Of a stretch of DNA of 64,000 nt, positions 39,986 through 48,746 are shown in pieces; within the stretch, counting starts at the first letter, position 1; each line of letters opens with the position of its first letter. Under the pieces are notes generated by a model that was not told the origin of the DNA, searched no databases, and saw nothing but the letters and a program-made list of their open reading frames with translations. This DNA comes from Pseudonocardia alni. GTDB taxonomy: Bacteria > Actinomycetota > Actinomycetes > Mycobacteriales > Pseudonocardiaceae. The translations under genes were made by a program, and so were the position numbers. The DNA lies in assembly GCF_002813375.1 (NCBI RefSeq), contig NZ_PHUJ01000003.1, forward strand, positions 1 to 64,000, read 5' to 3'.

Positions 39986-42895
39986 GTGAGGGAGACCCCG
40001 GCCGAGGTGTTCCACGGCCGAGTCGCGGAGCTGGACCTGCTCGCCGATGCGCTGCGTGACGCCGTCGCCGGCGGGGCCTCGGCCGTGCTCCTCGGCGGCG
40101 ACGCGGGGGTCGGCAAGACCCGGCTGGTGTCGGAGTTCGGCCGCACCGCGACGAGCGGCGGCGCGGTCGTGCTGTCCGGCCGCGCGCTCGACATCGCCGA
40201 CGCCCCGCCGTTCTGGCCTGTCGTGTCCGCGCTGCGAGAGCAGTCCCGCACCCGCGGCGCGCTGGGCCGGGAGTGCGCGGCCGCCCTGTCGAGGCTGGAC
40301 CGCGCCGACGGGCCGGCCGGACGGGTCGAGATGCTGGGCGAGCTGGCCGCCGTCGTCGAGCGGGCGGCCCGCCGGGGTCCGGTGGTGCTCGTCGTCGACG
40401 ACCTGCACCGCGCCGACCGCTCCACCCGCGACCTGTTCGCCTACCTGCTGGCGGCGCTGTCGTCGTCGCCGGTGCTGCTGGTCGGCACCTACCGCGACGA
40501 CCCGGCCGGTGGCGTCCCGATCGACCTGCTCGGGCTCACCGGGGAGCTGCGCCGCCACCGCGGCGTGCGCTTCGCCCGGGTGGAACCGCTGCCCCGGCAC
40601 GAGCTGGCCGAGCTGGTCGCGCAGTGGGCACCGGGGCGCCACGACATCGAGGACCTGGTGTGGCGACACTCCGGCGGGAACGTGTTCCTGGCCCGCGAGA
40701 CCGTGCGTGCCGTGCTCGACGGGGACCCGCGGGGCGTGCCGCAGACCGTCCGCGAGCTGGTGCGGGCGGGAGCCGCCGGGCTGTCGACGGGGGCGGTGGA
40801 GGTCGTGCGGGCCGTGGCGGCCGGGGTCGGGGAGGTCGAGCACACGCTGCTGGCCGCCGTCGTCGACGTCGACGGGCCGGAGCTGGCCGCGGCCGTGCGG
40901 GAGGCGGCCGACGCCGGGTTCGTCGTCGTCGCTGGTGCCGACGGCTACACGCTGCGGCACGGCCTGATGACCGAGGTCGTCTCCGCCGACCTGCTCCCCG
41001 CCGAGCGGGTCGAGCTGCACGTCCGCTACGCCACCGCGCTGCACGGCGGCCACCGCGTCCCCGGGTCGGCGGCCCGCCTGGCCCACCACTGGCAGCTCGC
41101 CGGGCGCCCGGACGAGGCGCTGGAGGCGACCCTCGAGGCGGCACAGGAGGCCGAACGGCTGCGCGGCTACGCCGAGGCGCACCGGCACTGGCTCCGGGCG
41201 GCGACGCTGCCGGTCCCCGACGCCGTCCGCGACCGCAGCCGTTACCTGGAGCGGGCCGCGTCCGCGGCGGCCCTGGCGGGCGACCACGACTCGGCCGTGG
41301 CGCTGCTCGCCGAACGGCTCGGCGAGCCCGACGCTGCCACCGGCACCGAGCAGGCGGTGCTGCGCTCCCGGCTCGGGCGCTACCTCGGCGCGGCGGGCCA
41401 GCTGGCCGAGGCCGAGGAGGCCCACCGGCGTGCCGTCGCCACCCTGCCCGCCGGCGACGACCCGGCCGACACCGCCGTCGCCGGTCGCGCCGAGGTCCTC
41501 GCCGGCTACGCGGCCGCGCTGCTCGACCGGGCCGACTACGCCGGTGCCCGCGCCGTCGCCGAGGACGCGCTGGTCGCGGCACGCCGGGTGGGGGAGCCGC
41601 GGGCACTGGCGTCGGTACTGGCGACGCTCGGGTTCGGTGCCGCGCACTCCCGCGACGGCGCCGCCGGACTCGACGCGCTGACCGAGGCCGTCGCCGTCGC
41701 CGAGGCCGACGGCGACCCGGAGACGCTGGGGGAGTGCCTGGCCCGGCGCGCGGAGCTGCTGACCGGCCCGCTCAACGCCCTGGACGACGGCGTCGCCGCG
41801 GCCCGGGCGGGAGCCGAGCGGATGGCCGGGCTGGGGCTGGGCCGGACCTCGTCGGTGTCGCTGCGGGTGGTGGCGGCGAACGGGCTGTTCCGCGCCGGTG
41901 CCTGGGACGAGGCCGAGCGGGAGGTGGCGACGGCATGGTCGGCCGCCCCGTCCGGGGCGCAGATGCTGGAGCTGCGCCTGGCCCGCGCCCGGCTGCGGAT
42001 GGGCCGTGGCGACCTCGACGGCTCCGACGTCGACCTCACCGCTGCCGAGCTGATCGCCGGGTCGGCGGGCCTGCCCAAGCAGCGGTTGCCGCTGCTGATC
42101 CTGCGCGCCGGGCTGGAGATGTGGCGGGGCAACCCGGAGCTGGCGTTCGCCCACGTCGGGAAGGGGCTCGACGTCGTCGAGTCCGGTGTCGACGACGTCT
42201 TCGCGGTCGCGCCGCTGCTCTGGCACGGTGCCCGCGCGCACGCCCAGGCGGTCCTCGCCGGACGTCCCCCCGACGCCAGCGGGCTGCGACGGCTGCGCCG
42301 CCACCGGCGCGACCTCGTCGACCGCGGGGACCGCTCCGCCCCCGCGCTGCGCGGGGTCATCGCGGGCTACGAGGCCATGTGCTCCGCCGAGGACGCCCGG
42401 ACCACCGCGGGGTCCGACCCGGGCACCTGGCGAGGCGTCGCCGACCTGCTGGACGGCCTCGGCCAGCCCTACCCGGGCTCCTACGCCCGGCTGCGCAGCG
42501 CCGAGGCGCTGCTGGCGGGCCGCCGCACCGAGGATGGCATCGCGGACCTGCGCCGCGCCGCCCGGCTCGCCGCGGGCCTGCGGGCCGGTCCGCTGCTCAC
42601 CGAGATCGCCGAGGTCGCCCACCGGGCCCGGATCGAGGTGCCCGAGCTCGCCGCGGTCGCGACGGACGGCCGCGCCCCGGTCGCCGTGGACGGTCCGCTG
42701 GCCCGGCTCACCGACCGGGAGCGGGAGGTGCTGGAGGTCCTCGCCGACGGCGCCACCAACAAGCAGATCGCGGCCCGGCTGTTCATCACCCCGAAGACGG
42801 TCGGCGCCCACCTCGCCTCGGTCTTCGCCAAGCTCGACGTCACCAACCGCACCAGCGCCGCGGCCGTCCTCCGCGAGCACCGCACCGACATCTAG
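39986..42895 (+). CDS. Large LuxR-family regulator with AAA ATPase (LAL-like)
   Basis: A 969-aa regulator. Walker A GGDAGVGKTR is at residues 37-46, Walker B VVLVVDDLHRAD follows, then a long helical TPR-like middle, and a C-terminal LuxR HTH (LTDREREVLEVLADGATNKQ...FITPKTVGAHLASVFAKLDV) at about 904-968. LAL proteins activate transcription in response to a ligand bound by the middle region. A TATCGT box 8 nt before GTG 39986 suggests a leaderless mRNA; GTG 39956 is an alternative start. ACGGTG-ACGA-CACCGT at 39953-39968 could be its operator. Confidence 0.88.
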   Translation: MRETPAEVFHGRVAELDLLADALRDAVAGGASAVLLGGDAGVGKTRLVSEFGRTATSGGAVVLSGRALDIADAPPFWPVVSALREQSRTRGALGRECAAALSRLDRADGPAGRVEMLGELAAVVERAARRGPVVLVVDDLHRADRSTRDLFAYLLAALSSSPVLLVGTYRDDPAGGVPIDLLGLTGELRRHRGVRFARVEPLPRHELAELVAQWAPGRHDIEDLVWRHSGGNVFLARETVRAVLDGDPRGVPQTVRELVRAGAAGLSTGAVEVVRAVAAGVGEVEHTLLAAVVDVDGPELAAAVREAADAGFVVVAGADGYTLRHGLMTEVVSADLLPAERVELHVRYATALHGGHRVPGSAARLAHHWQLAGRPDEALEATLEAAQEAERLRGYAEAHRHWLRAATLPVPDAVRDRSRYLERAASAAALAGDHDSAVALLAERLGEPDAATGTEQAVLRSRLGRYLGAAGQLAEAEEAHRRAVATLPAGDDPADTAVAGRAEVLAGYAAALLDRADYAGARAVAEDALVAARRVGEPRALASVLATLGFGAAHSRDGAAGLDALTEAVAVAEADGDPETLGECLARRAELLTGPLNALDDGVAAARAGAERMAGLGLGRTSSVSLRVVAANGLFRAGAWDEAEREVATAWSAAPSGAQMLELRLARARLRMGRGDLDGSDVDLTAAELIAGSAGLPKQRLPLLILRAGLEMWRGNPELAFAHVGKGLDVVESGVDDVFAVAPLLWHGARAHAQAVLAGRPPDASGLRRLRRHRRDLVDRGDRSAPALRGVIAGYEAMCSAEDARTTAGSDPGTWRGVADLLDGLGQPYPGSYARLRSAEALLAGRRTEDGIADLRRAARLAAGLRAGPLLTEIAEVAHRARIEVPELAAVATDGRAPVAVDGPLARLTDREREVLEVLADGATNKQIAARLFITPKTVGAHLASVFAKLDVTNRTSAAAVLREHRTDI

Positions 42896-42968
42896 GTCAT
42901 TCGCCCTATACCGTCGCCGGGCACGCTCGACCAGGCTGATCACCGGATCGAGCGACACGGAGGCGACG

Positions 42969-43742
42969 ATGACGGCCACCATCGAGACGCCCTCCGGCGA
43001 GGGGACGGCCCCGGCGGGCCGGGCGCGCGTCGCGACGCTGCTCGCGACGCCACCGGAGACGATCGACGGCGTCGTCGCGCACCTGGAGCACCTCCAGGAG
43101 ATCGTCGAGTGCGAGTACGGACCCGGCGACGGCGTCGCCTCGTTCAACCGGCTCTACCTGCGCATCACCCGCGGCATCCGGGACCAGCTCGACGACGACC
43201 TGTTCGCCGACCGGGACTTCCTGGTCCGGCTCGACGTCGAGTTCGCCCGCCGCTACTTCCGGGCCCTGTACGCCGAGGCGACCGGGGGGACCCCGCCGCG
43301 GTCCTGGGGGGTGCTGCTGGAACGCCGCCACCACGACCGGATCTCCCCGGCGGAGTACGCGGTGGTCGGGGTGAACGCGCACGTCAACTTCGATCTGGCG
43401 CCCGCGGTCGTGCGTACCTGCACGGTCCTCGGGCGCGGTACCCCCGGCCCGGCCGAGCGGGCCGACTACCGGGCCGTGAACGACGTGTTCTCGCTGCACA
43501 TGGTCCGCCTGCTCGACGGCTTCGACCGGAAGGACCCCGGCGAGACCTCGCTGTCCGAGCAGCTGCTCGGCTGCGTCGCCGACGTCCCGGTGGTGCTGGC
43601 CCGTGACGTCGCCTGGCGGCAGGCCCTCGAGCTGTGGGAGCTCCGCTCCCGGCCGATGGAGTACGAGAACGAGGTCGCGGCGCTCGACCGCCGGACCGCG
43701 CTCCTGGGGCGTGGCCTGCTCACGCTGGGAGCCCTGACGTGA
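42969..43742 (+). CDS. DUF5995 family protein
   Basis: A 257-aa helical protein from ATG 42969, behind a strong GGAGG ribosome-binding site. The FNRLYLRITRGIRDQL, FARRYFRALY and VGVNAHVNFDLAPAVV segments match the DUF5995 family, which has no known activity; the conserved His/Asn/Asp residues hint at a metal site. It lies between two HTH regulators, so it may be the effector they control (inference). Its stop overlaps the next possible start. Confidence 0.75.
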   Translation: MTATIETPSGEGTAPAGRARVATLLATPPETIDGVVAHLEHLQEIVECEYGPGDGVASFNRLYLRITRGIRDQLDDDLFADRDFLVRLDVEFARRYFRALYAEATGGTPPRSWGVLLERRHHDRISPAEYAVVGVNAHVNFDLAPAVVRTCTVLGRGTPGPAERADYRAVNDVFSLHMVRLLDGFDRKDPGETSLSEQLLGCVADVPVVLARDVAWRQALELWELRSRPMEYENEVAALDRRTALLGRGLLTLGALT

Positions 43743-43775
43743 CACCCGCCCGAGTGGGGGGCGGGCGGGTGTCAC
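43739..43775. terminator. 13-bp hairpin at the DUF5995 stop codon
   Basis: GTGACACCCGCCC (43739-43751) and GGGCGGGTGTCAC (43763-43775) are perfect reverse complements with an 11-nt loop; the left arm contains the DUF5995 stop. It may terminate that gene or regulate the response regulator downstream, whose first possible codons lie inside it. Confidence 0.6.
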
Positions 43776-44494
43776 ACCCTCGGACGGTGGCGGTCGCACC
43801 GCTCGGGACGGTGCTGATCATCGACGACCACGAGCTCGTCGGGTCGTCGTTGGCGCTGGCCCTGCGCGCGGAGGGCGAACCGGCCTCGTTCCGCCCCGCG
43901 CACTCGCACGTCGACGTGCACCGCGCCGTCGCCGGGGTCGAGCCCGGACTGCTGGTCCTCGACCTGGACGTCGGACGCGACGCCGAGGGCCGCCGGATCG
44001 ACACCATCCCGCTCATCCCGGGGCTGCGCGCCCAGGGGTGGCGGGTTCTCGTGCTCTCGGGCAGCTCCAGCCCCACCCGGATCGGCGCGGCCCTGCACCA
44101 GGGCGGCTTCACCTGGGTGTCGAAGACGGCCTCGATGCCCGCACTGGTCGTCGCGATCCGGGAGGCCCGCGTCGGGCGGTCGCTGCTGCACACCACCCAC
44201 CGCGACGAGCTCGTGCAGCGCTACGTCGAGTGGGACCGCCGTCAGCGCGCCGTCCGCGGACGCATCGCGACCCTGACCCGCCGCGAGCGGGAGGTCCTCG
44301 AACTGCTCGCCGGCGGGGTGCGGGCGCACGCCATCGCCGAGCACTTCGTCGTGTCGCTCCCGACGGTCCGTACGCAGGTCAGGGCAGTGCTCGCGAAGCT
44401 CGACGTCGGGTCGCAGCTGGAGGCCGTCGCGCTCGTACGCAGCGTCGACGCCACGGACGACACCCCCGGTGGGACGCTGCCGTGGGTACGGTAA
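43739..44494 (+). CDS. NarL/FixJ-type response regulator
   Basis: A 251-aa protein if translation starts at GTG 43739. The receiver domain has VLIIDDHELVG, the phospho-acceptor region LLVLDLDVG and WVSKTAS with the conserved Lys; the C-terminal LuxR HTH is LTRREREVLELLAGGVRAHA...LPTVRTQVRAVLAKLDV. No histidine kinase is adjacent. GTG 43769 or 43787 are alternative starts, and the last would lie just after the hairpin at 43739-43775. It ends 27 bp before tRNA-Pro. Confidence 0.85.
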   Translation: MTPARVGGGRVSHPRTVAVAPLGTVLIIDDHELVGSSLALALRAEGEPASFRPAHSHVDVHRAVAGVEPGLLVLDLDVGRDAEGRRIDTIPLIPGLRAQGWRVLVLSGSSSPTRIGAALHQGGFTWVSKTASMPALVVAIREARVGRSLLHTTHRDELVQRYVEWDRRQRAVRGRIATLTRREREVLELLAGGVRAHAIAEHFVVSLPTVRTQVRAVLAKLDVGSQLEAVALVRSVDATDDTPGGTLPWVR

Positions 44495-44521
44495 GGTTCC
44501 ACGTGCCCCGCGAGGGGTGGC

Positions 44522-44595
<74 letters not shown>

Positions 44596-44602
44596 CAGGC
44601 AC

Positions 44603-44646
44603 AAGGGCCGGTATCCGAAGGCTTCGGATACCGGCCCTTATGTGTT
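44603..44646 (+). terminator. Terminator behind tRNA-Pro
   Basis: A hairpin of 18-bp perfect arms (44603-44620 and 44622-44639) with a single-base centre, followed by a T-rich TATGTGTTT. It ends tRNA transcription and could also stop the convergent element genes. The 140 bp from 44647 to 44786 show no further feature. Confidence 0.85.
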
Positions 44647-44786
44647 TGACCTGCAGTTTTATCCGGACGGAGTCACCCCGCCGTGTCTAGCCTTTGCTAT
44701 TCATCGGACGTGAGCCTGATGTTCCGGTCTCGACTGAGTGACTAAGTGAGTGTCTACCCGTCGACGCGGGCCCCGAGGTGCCATCG

Positions 44787-45017
44787 TCAATGTCGGAGCC
44801 GGTAGACCAGCTGCCCGCTGCTGACGTCGACCATGCGCTCATCCCGGATCCGAAACCGCAACTGCCCCGACTGGATGTCGATGACTCGTTCGTCCCGGAT
44901 GCGGAAACTCGGCTGCCCCGACTGCACGTCGATCAGCCGGCTGCCTCGCACGCGGAAGGCGACAGCGCCCGATCCGACCTCGACTACACGGTACCCGTCC
45001 CACGGTTCATCGCTCAT
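44787..45017 (-). CDS. Small tandem-repeat beta protein beside the integrase
   Basis: A 76-aa protein from ATG 45017 (MSDEPWDGYRVVEV). It is almost entirely four imperfect repeats of about 16 residues: VEVGSGAVAFRVRGSRL, IDVQSGQPSFRIRDERV, IDIQSGQLRFRIRDERM and VDVSSGQLVYRLRH. Alternating polar and hydrophobic residues suggest a small beta-sheet or beta-solenoid. It lies 57 bp downstream of int in the same direction, at the extreme end of the element. No family is recognised; it might be a DNA-architecture or regulatory factor. Confidence 0.7.
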   Translation of the reverse strand: MSDEPWDGYRVVEVGSGAVAFRVRGSRLIDVQSGQPSFRIRDERVIDIQSGQLRFRIRDERMVDVSSGQLVYRLRH

Positions 45018-45074
45018 GACCCGGAGCGTCGCACTCGCCTCTGACACTTTCGGGATCTGCGACCGGAGCAGCAA

Positions 45075-46211
45075 TCAGCCACTGACTGGGAAGATGTCGT
45101 CCATCGCAGTAGCGCCGTGTTCGAGAACGGGCCGGAGCTGCTGCCGGTAGACAGCCTCGGTGATGGCAGTCCCGCTGTGCCCGACCAGCCGCGAGATGTG
45201 CTCCAGTGGCATTCCGGAGTCCGAGAGCAGCGAGACGAAGCTGTGCCGCATCTCCCGGGGGGTCCACTCGGCCGCGTTCAGGCCGGCGGCGGCAGCGACC
45301 TTGCGGAACGATCGGCGGACGTTGTGCGCGTCCATCTCCGATCCGGTTCTGGTGGCGAAGACCAGCGAGTCGGGCGCGCTGTCAGCTCCGGGTCGGATCG
45401 CGTGGTCACGGAGCACGGTGACGCAGCGCTGCGGCATCCCGAGGCGACGGCGGGACCTCCGCGTCTTGGTGTCCCCACCGATCCGCACCGATCTGACGAC
45501 GGAGATCGACGGCGGGAGCGGGGGAGTCGCGTTCGGAGCCCCGTCGAGGTCCACGTCTCCCCAGCGCAGTGCACGCAGTTCCTCGGTCCGAGCCCCGGTG
45601 AGAAGCGAGAGGACGATGTAGGCCCGCAACGGACTGGCGTCGGCGGCCTGGAGAAGCGCGGTCTCCTGTTCCAGGGTGAGGGACTTGGACGGGCGGCCCG
45701 TGCGACCGGCCGGGGGAGTGCAGATCGAGACGACGTTGCGCTTCACCTTGTCCCGGGCCATCGCGTGCGTCACCGCACGGTTGAGCAGCGAGTGCATGAG
45801 CCGGACCGTGCGAGTGCTGACCGTGCGTGCTTCCGCCCGCATCCACCGGTCGACGTCGTCGGCGGTCAGGTCGCGCAGCCGTCGCGCTCCGAGCTGGCCG
45901 ACGATGTGGGTCTCGGCGATCGTCCGGTAGTTCGACACCGTCGACGGCGCGCGGCCCGACAGCCCGAATGCCAACCAGTCGTGCACCGCTTCCCGGACCG
46001 TGTAGCTCCCGGGAGAGACTGTGGTGCCGTCCTCGTGGTCCCGCAGGATCCCGCGCAGCTTGGCCTTCGCCGCGGTCTTGGTGGTCCCGCTGGCCTTGCG
46101 GGTGATCCGCTTCCCTCTGCCGTCGAACCCGAGCGTGGCGGTGGCGATCCAGCGTTGACGGGACTCGTCCCAGTGCAGACCGCCCTCCCCACGGCTCCTC
46201 CGGGCGGTCAC
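45075..46211 (-). CDS. int: AICE tyrosine integrase
   Basis: A 378-aa tyrosine recombinase. The N-terminus (GEGGLHWDESRQRWIATATL) is an AP2-like arm-binding domain, followed by a SAM-like core-binding domain and the catalytic domain with Arg in TGARTEELRALRW, Lys in DTKTRRSRR, REMRHSFVSLLSDSG (first His of box II replaced by Arg, common in this family), GHSGTAITEAVY with the nucleophile Tyr near the end. It faces tRNA-Pro 480 bp away. Its ATG overlaps xis by 4 bp. Confidence 0.93.
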   Translation of the reverse strand: MTARRSRGEGGLHWDESRQRWIATATLGFDGRGKRITRKASGTTKTAAKAKLRGILRDHEDGTTVSPGSYTVREAVHDWLAFGLSGRAPSTVSNYRTIAETHIVGQLGARRLRDLTADDVDRWMRAEARTVSTRTVRLMHSLLNRAVTHAMARDKVKRNVVSICTPPAGRTGRPSKSLTLEQETALLQAADASPLRAYIVLSLLTGARTEELRALRWGDVDLDGAPNATPPLPPSISVVRSVRIGGDTKTRRSRRRLGMPQRCVTVLRDHAIRPGADSAPDSLVFATRTGSEMDAHNVRRSFRKVAAAAGLNAAEWTPREMRHSFVSLLSDSGMPLEHISRLVGHSGTAITEAVYRQQLRPVLEHGATAMDDIFPVSG

Positions 46212-46417
46212 GACGCGGCCCGGTAGTCGTCGGTGTCGGCGGCTTCACGCTCCAGGAGAGCGATGTACTCGGCGATCGCCGACGCCGGGATGAGCCGGGT
46301 CCGCCCCACGCGGACAGACCGGAGGCGGCCACTGCGGAGCTGCTCGTAGATCACGCTGCGGCTCAGGGAGAGAACAACCATCGCGTCGGTCACGCGGTGC
46401 AGTTCCTTGCCGGTCAT
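46208..46417 (-). CDS. xis: Excisionase-like MerR/HTH_17 protein
   Basis: A 69-aa protein with a single winged-helix excisionase domain (VTDAMVVLSLSRSVIYEQLRSG, then RLRSVRVGRTRLIPASAIAEYI). It sits between rep and int with 4-bp overlaps on both sides, the standard rep-xis-int order of pSAM2-like AICEs, and should direct integrase to excision. Confidence 0.9.
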   Translation of the reverse strand: MTGKELHRVTDAMVVLSLSRSVIYEQLRSGRLRSVRVGRTRLIPASAIAEYIALLEREAADTDDYRAAS

Positions 46418-47784
46418 GACGTCCTCCCGTACTCGGTGGGCTGGGTGCTACTGGTGCGGCGTTGCTCGCGTCGTCGTTCGGCGATGCCGAGTGCGATCTC
46501 TCGTTCGGCGTCGTTGCGGTGTCCGATGTGGACGACGGCCCAGTCGTTGACCATCAGCACTGACCCGGGCTCGGCCGGGGTGTCGAGTGCGGCCAAGGTC
46601 TCCCCGAGCCGGTAGGTGCGTCGGTCGCCGCGGATCGCACCGAAGGTCGTGGAGTAGGCGCGGGACTTGGTGAGGAAGTGGCCGCGGAACCCGAGCATGT
46701 GTGCCCACCGGCGCAGATTCAGGTCCTCGTACTCCTCGCGTCCGCCGAGCTCCCACGCGGTCTCGATGAGCCGTCGGTGGTGCGCGGTGATGTCGAGGTG
46801 GCGGACGTGGGCGATGTCGCGGATGGGTCGGTCGGTGGCTTCGGACTTGCCGGTGCCCTTGGTGGCGTACTTGGCGACGTAGGCGGCCAGGGCTGAGTCG
46901 GTGATCTCGCCGTCGTCGTTCTCCAGCGTGGCTGCGGTGGTGGAGGTGATGGGGCGGACGTCGACCTGCGAGCCCCACGCGAGTGCCAGCGGGACGCCGT
47001 CGGGCCGGTCGACGACGAGTGAGACGGTGCGCGCAGCGTCCCGGATCGCGGCGTTGAGCCCGTCGGCGGTGAGGCCGGCGGGTGGGGTGGTCCACGGACC
47101 GTCGGGGCCGTCGAGGCGGACGACGGCGTGGAAGTGGACGAGTCCGCGGCGTTGGTACTCGGCGACCTTGGCGTAGGACAGGCGGGCGTGGTCGCGGAAG
47201 TCGCGGACCTTGATGCCGAGCATCGCGGCGAGGGTGCGGCGCAGCCGGATTGCGAACCGGTCCCACAGTTTTCCTACGTGGGCCTGCCACAGGACGGCGC
47301 CGACGTAGTTGTAGGTGTCGGGGTCGAGCGCGGTCCCGACGCGCGGGTCGTCGCGGTGGTGCTTGTCCCCGCAGCGGCAGGGGATGACGAGCCCGCGGGC
47401 GGTGATCCGTCGGGTGTGGACGGGACCGAACGACGGTGCGGTGAGCGTGGCGAACACCCGCGGGTGTGCGGCGGCGGTGTCGGGGACGCCTTTGCCGCCT
47501 GCCATGCCGGAGCGGATGAGGTGGTAGGCGTCGGAGGCGTAGCGGTCCGAGCACGCGGGGCAGACCGAGGCGCGTCGGTTGCCGCAGGGGGCGAGGATGT
47601 CGCCGTCGCGTTCGGTGAGGACGGTGCCGGTGGCGCGGTCGTAGATCCGCGACGAGCCGGTGAGGTGGATGGGGGCGGCGCAGCCGCCGATGGCGGTGAC
47701 CTCGCGGCGCCAGGTCTGGAAGCCGGAGGATCGGAGCAGGTGTGACAGCTCGTGCTCGTGCTGGGTGGTCGTGGTAGCCGTCAT
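46414..47784 (-). CDS. Rolling-circle replication initiator (RepSA-like)
   Basis: A 456-aa replication initiator of the actinobacterial AICE/plasmid type. A zinc-binding start PCGNRRASVCPACSDRYASD is followed by the HUH motif in GLVHFHAVVRLDG and the nucleophile motif AYVAKYATKG. It would nick the element's origin and drive autonomous replication after excision. The ATG 47784 has a GGGAGG ribosome-binding site that is locked in a small hairpin (47790-47805). It overlaps xis by 4 bp. Confidence 0.9.
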   Translation of the reverse strand: MTATTTTQHEHELSHLLRSSGFQTWRREVTAIGGCAAPIHLTGSSRIYDRATGTVLTERDGDILAPCGNRRASVCPACSDRYASDAYHLIRSGMAGGKGVPDTAAAHPRVFATLTAPSFGPVHTRRITARGLVIPCRCGDKHHRDDPRVGTALDPDTYNYVGAVLWQAHVGKLWDRFAIRLRRTLAAMLGIKVRDFRDHARLSYAKVAEYQRRGLVHFHAVVRLDGPDGPWTTPPAGLTADGLNAAIRDAARTVSLVVDRPDGVPLALAWGSQVDVRPITSTTAATLENDDGEITDSALAAYVAKYATKGTGKSEATDRPIRDIAHVRHLDITAHHRRLIETAWELGGREEYEDLNLRRWAHMLGFRGHFLTKSRAYSTTFGAIRGDRRTYRLGETLAALDTPAEPGSVLMVNDWAVVHIGHRNDAEREIALGIAERRREQRRTSSTQPTEYGRTS

Positions 47785-47789
47785 GGCGG

Positions 47790-47805
47790 CATCCCTCCCG
47801 GGATG
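47790..47805 (-). promoter_or_regulatory. Hairpin over the rep ribosome-binding site
   Basis: On the minus strand CATCCC-GGGA-GGGATG forms a 6-bp stem and 4-nt loop that contains the GGGAGG Shine-Dalgarno of rep, 9 nt before the ATG. Folding would hide the site and limit Rep synthesis. The 72 bp behind it, up to 47877, also carry a CCGGCCCG/CGGGCCGG pair (47822-47864). Confidence 0.45.
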
Positions 47806-47877
47806 TGGTCGTGGGGTGGCACCGGCCCGCCGGGAGCTGGTCTCACGCGGCGGAGCCGGGCCGGAGCGTGGGACTGC

Positions 47878-48534
47878 TCAGCGGCGGTAGGTGCGGTGCT
47901 CGTGCTCGATGTCGACCGGCCCCGGCGTGAAGCCGTGGTAGCGGGCGAGGAGCCGTGCGGCGGCCCGGTAGCTGGACGCGTGGCCGACGAGGGTTCCGTG
48001 GTCGTTCTCGACCCGGTAACGGCCGTCGTCGCGCAGGACGGTCCCGCCCGCGCCCGTGGTGCCGAGGATGACCAGGGCCTTGCCCGGTTCGACGACGTCG
48101 ACACCGATCACCCCGGTGGAGCGCTGCGGCGCCTTCTTCGGCTTGGCCGCCGGTGCGCGCTCCGGGATCGGGCGGAGGTGGTCCCAGCGGCTCACCATGT
48201 CGCGGGTCGCCTTCGGTACCAGCACGGAGCGGGCCGGGCCTTCGGAGCCGTTGTGGTGGACGTGGTGGGTGCCCCTGAGCCGGAGGTGCCCGGTGTCGAG
48301 GAGCTGGACCACGGTGTCCCCGTCGTGGCGGGACACGGCGTCGGCGCAGCCGGGGCGGGCCGGGTCGGCGCGCAGGACGTGTCCGGTGCGCTCGACGACC
48401 AGGAAGCCGGGCTCCTGGGCGGCGGCGACGATGCGGGCGACCTCGCGGGGGTCCTGTGTGGCGGCCGGGCCGTGGTCGTCGATCTCGACGGTGACCGGGT
48501 CCCCGAACAGCGCGTCCTGCACGGTGCCGGTCAT
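47878..48534 (-). CDS. AICE hypothetical protein
   Basis: A 218-aa soluble protein from ATG 48534 (MTGTVQDALFGDPVTVEIDD). It has no clear motif apart from a basic Pro/Lys segment (ERAPAAKPKKAPQRSTGVIG) and an Arg-rich end. Proteins of this size and kind recur between tra and rep genes of AICEs, but I cannot name a function. It overlaps the membrane-protein gene by 4 bp and is followed by 93 bp with hairpins before rep. Confidence 0.65.
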   Translation of the reverse strand: MTGTVQDALFGDPVTVEIDDHGPAATQDPREVARIVAAAQEPGFLVVERTGHVLRADPARPGCADAVSRHDGDTVVQLLDTGHLRLRGTHHVHHNGSEGPARSVLVPKATRDMVSRWDHLRPIPERAPAAKPKKAPQRSTGVIGVDVVEPGKALVILGTTGAGGTVLRDDGRYRVENDHGTLVGHASSYRAAARLLARYHGFTPGPVDIEHEHRTYRR

Positions 48535-48746
48535 GCCGACCACCACCAGGTGGCGCGGGCTTCCCAGGACCACTCGCGGGCGAGCTGGCGGATGACGTAC
48601 CACTCGGCGACGACGGCTCCGCCGGTGGCGATCCAGAACCAGCCGGAGGCGGTGCCGAGGTAGAGCCAGGTGCCGCCGACGATCAGGGCGAACAGCAGGG
48701 TCAGCTTGGCCCAGGTGCGCAGGGCCCATGCGGTGGTGGCGCCCAT
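48531..48746 (-). CDS. Small two-helix membrane protein of the AICE
   Basis: A 71-aa protein with two likely membrane helices, LTLLFALIVGGTWLYLG and WFWIATGGAVVAEWYVI, and a Trp-rich C-terminus. ATG 48746 overlaps the translocase stop by 1 base and its stop overlaps the following ATG. Small membrane proteins next to TraB are typical of spread (Spd) functions in actinobacterial conjugation; that role is inferred from position. Confidence 0.75.
   Translation of the reverse strand: MGATTAWALRTWAKLTLLFALIVGGTWLYLGTASGWFWIATGGAVVAEWYVIRQLAREWSWEARATWWWSA

Noticed and set aside
39971..43147. Long minus-strand frame opposite the LuxR ATPase
   Set aside because: It is a compositional shadow; the plus strand has Walker A, Walker B and LuxR HTH motifs.
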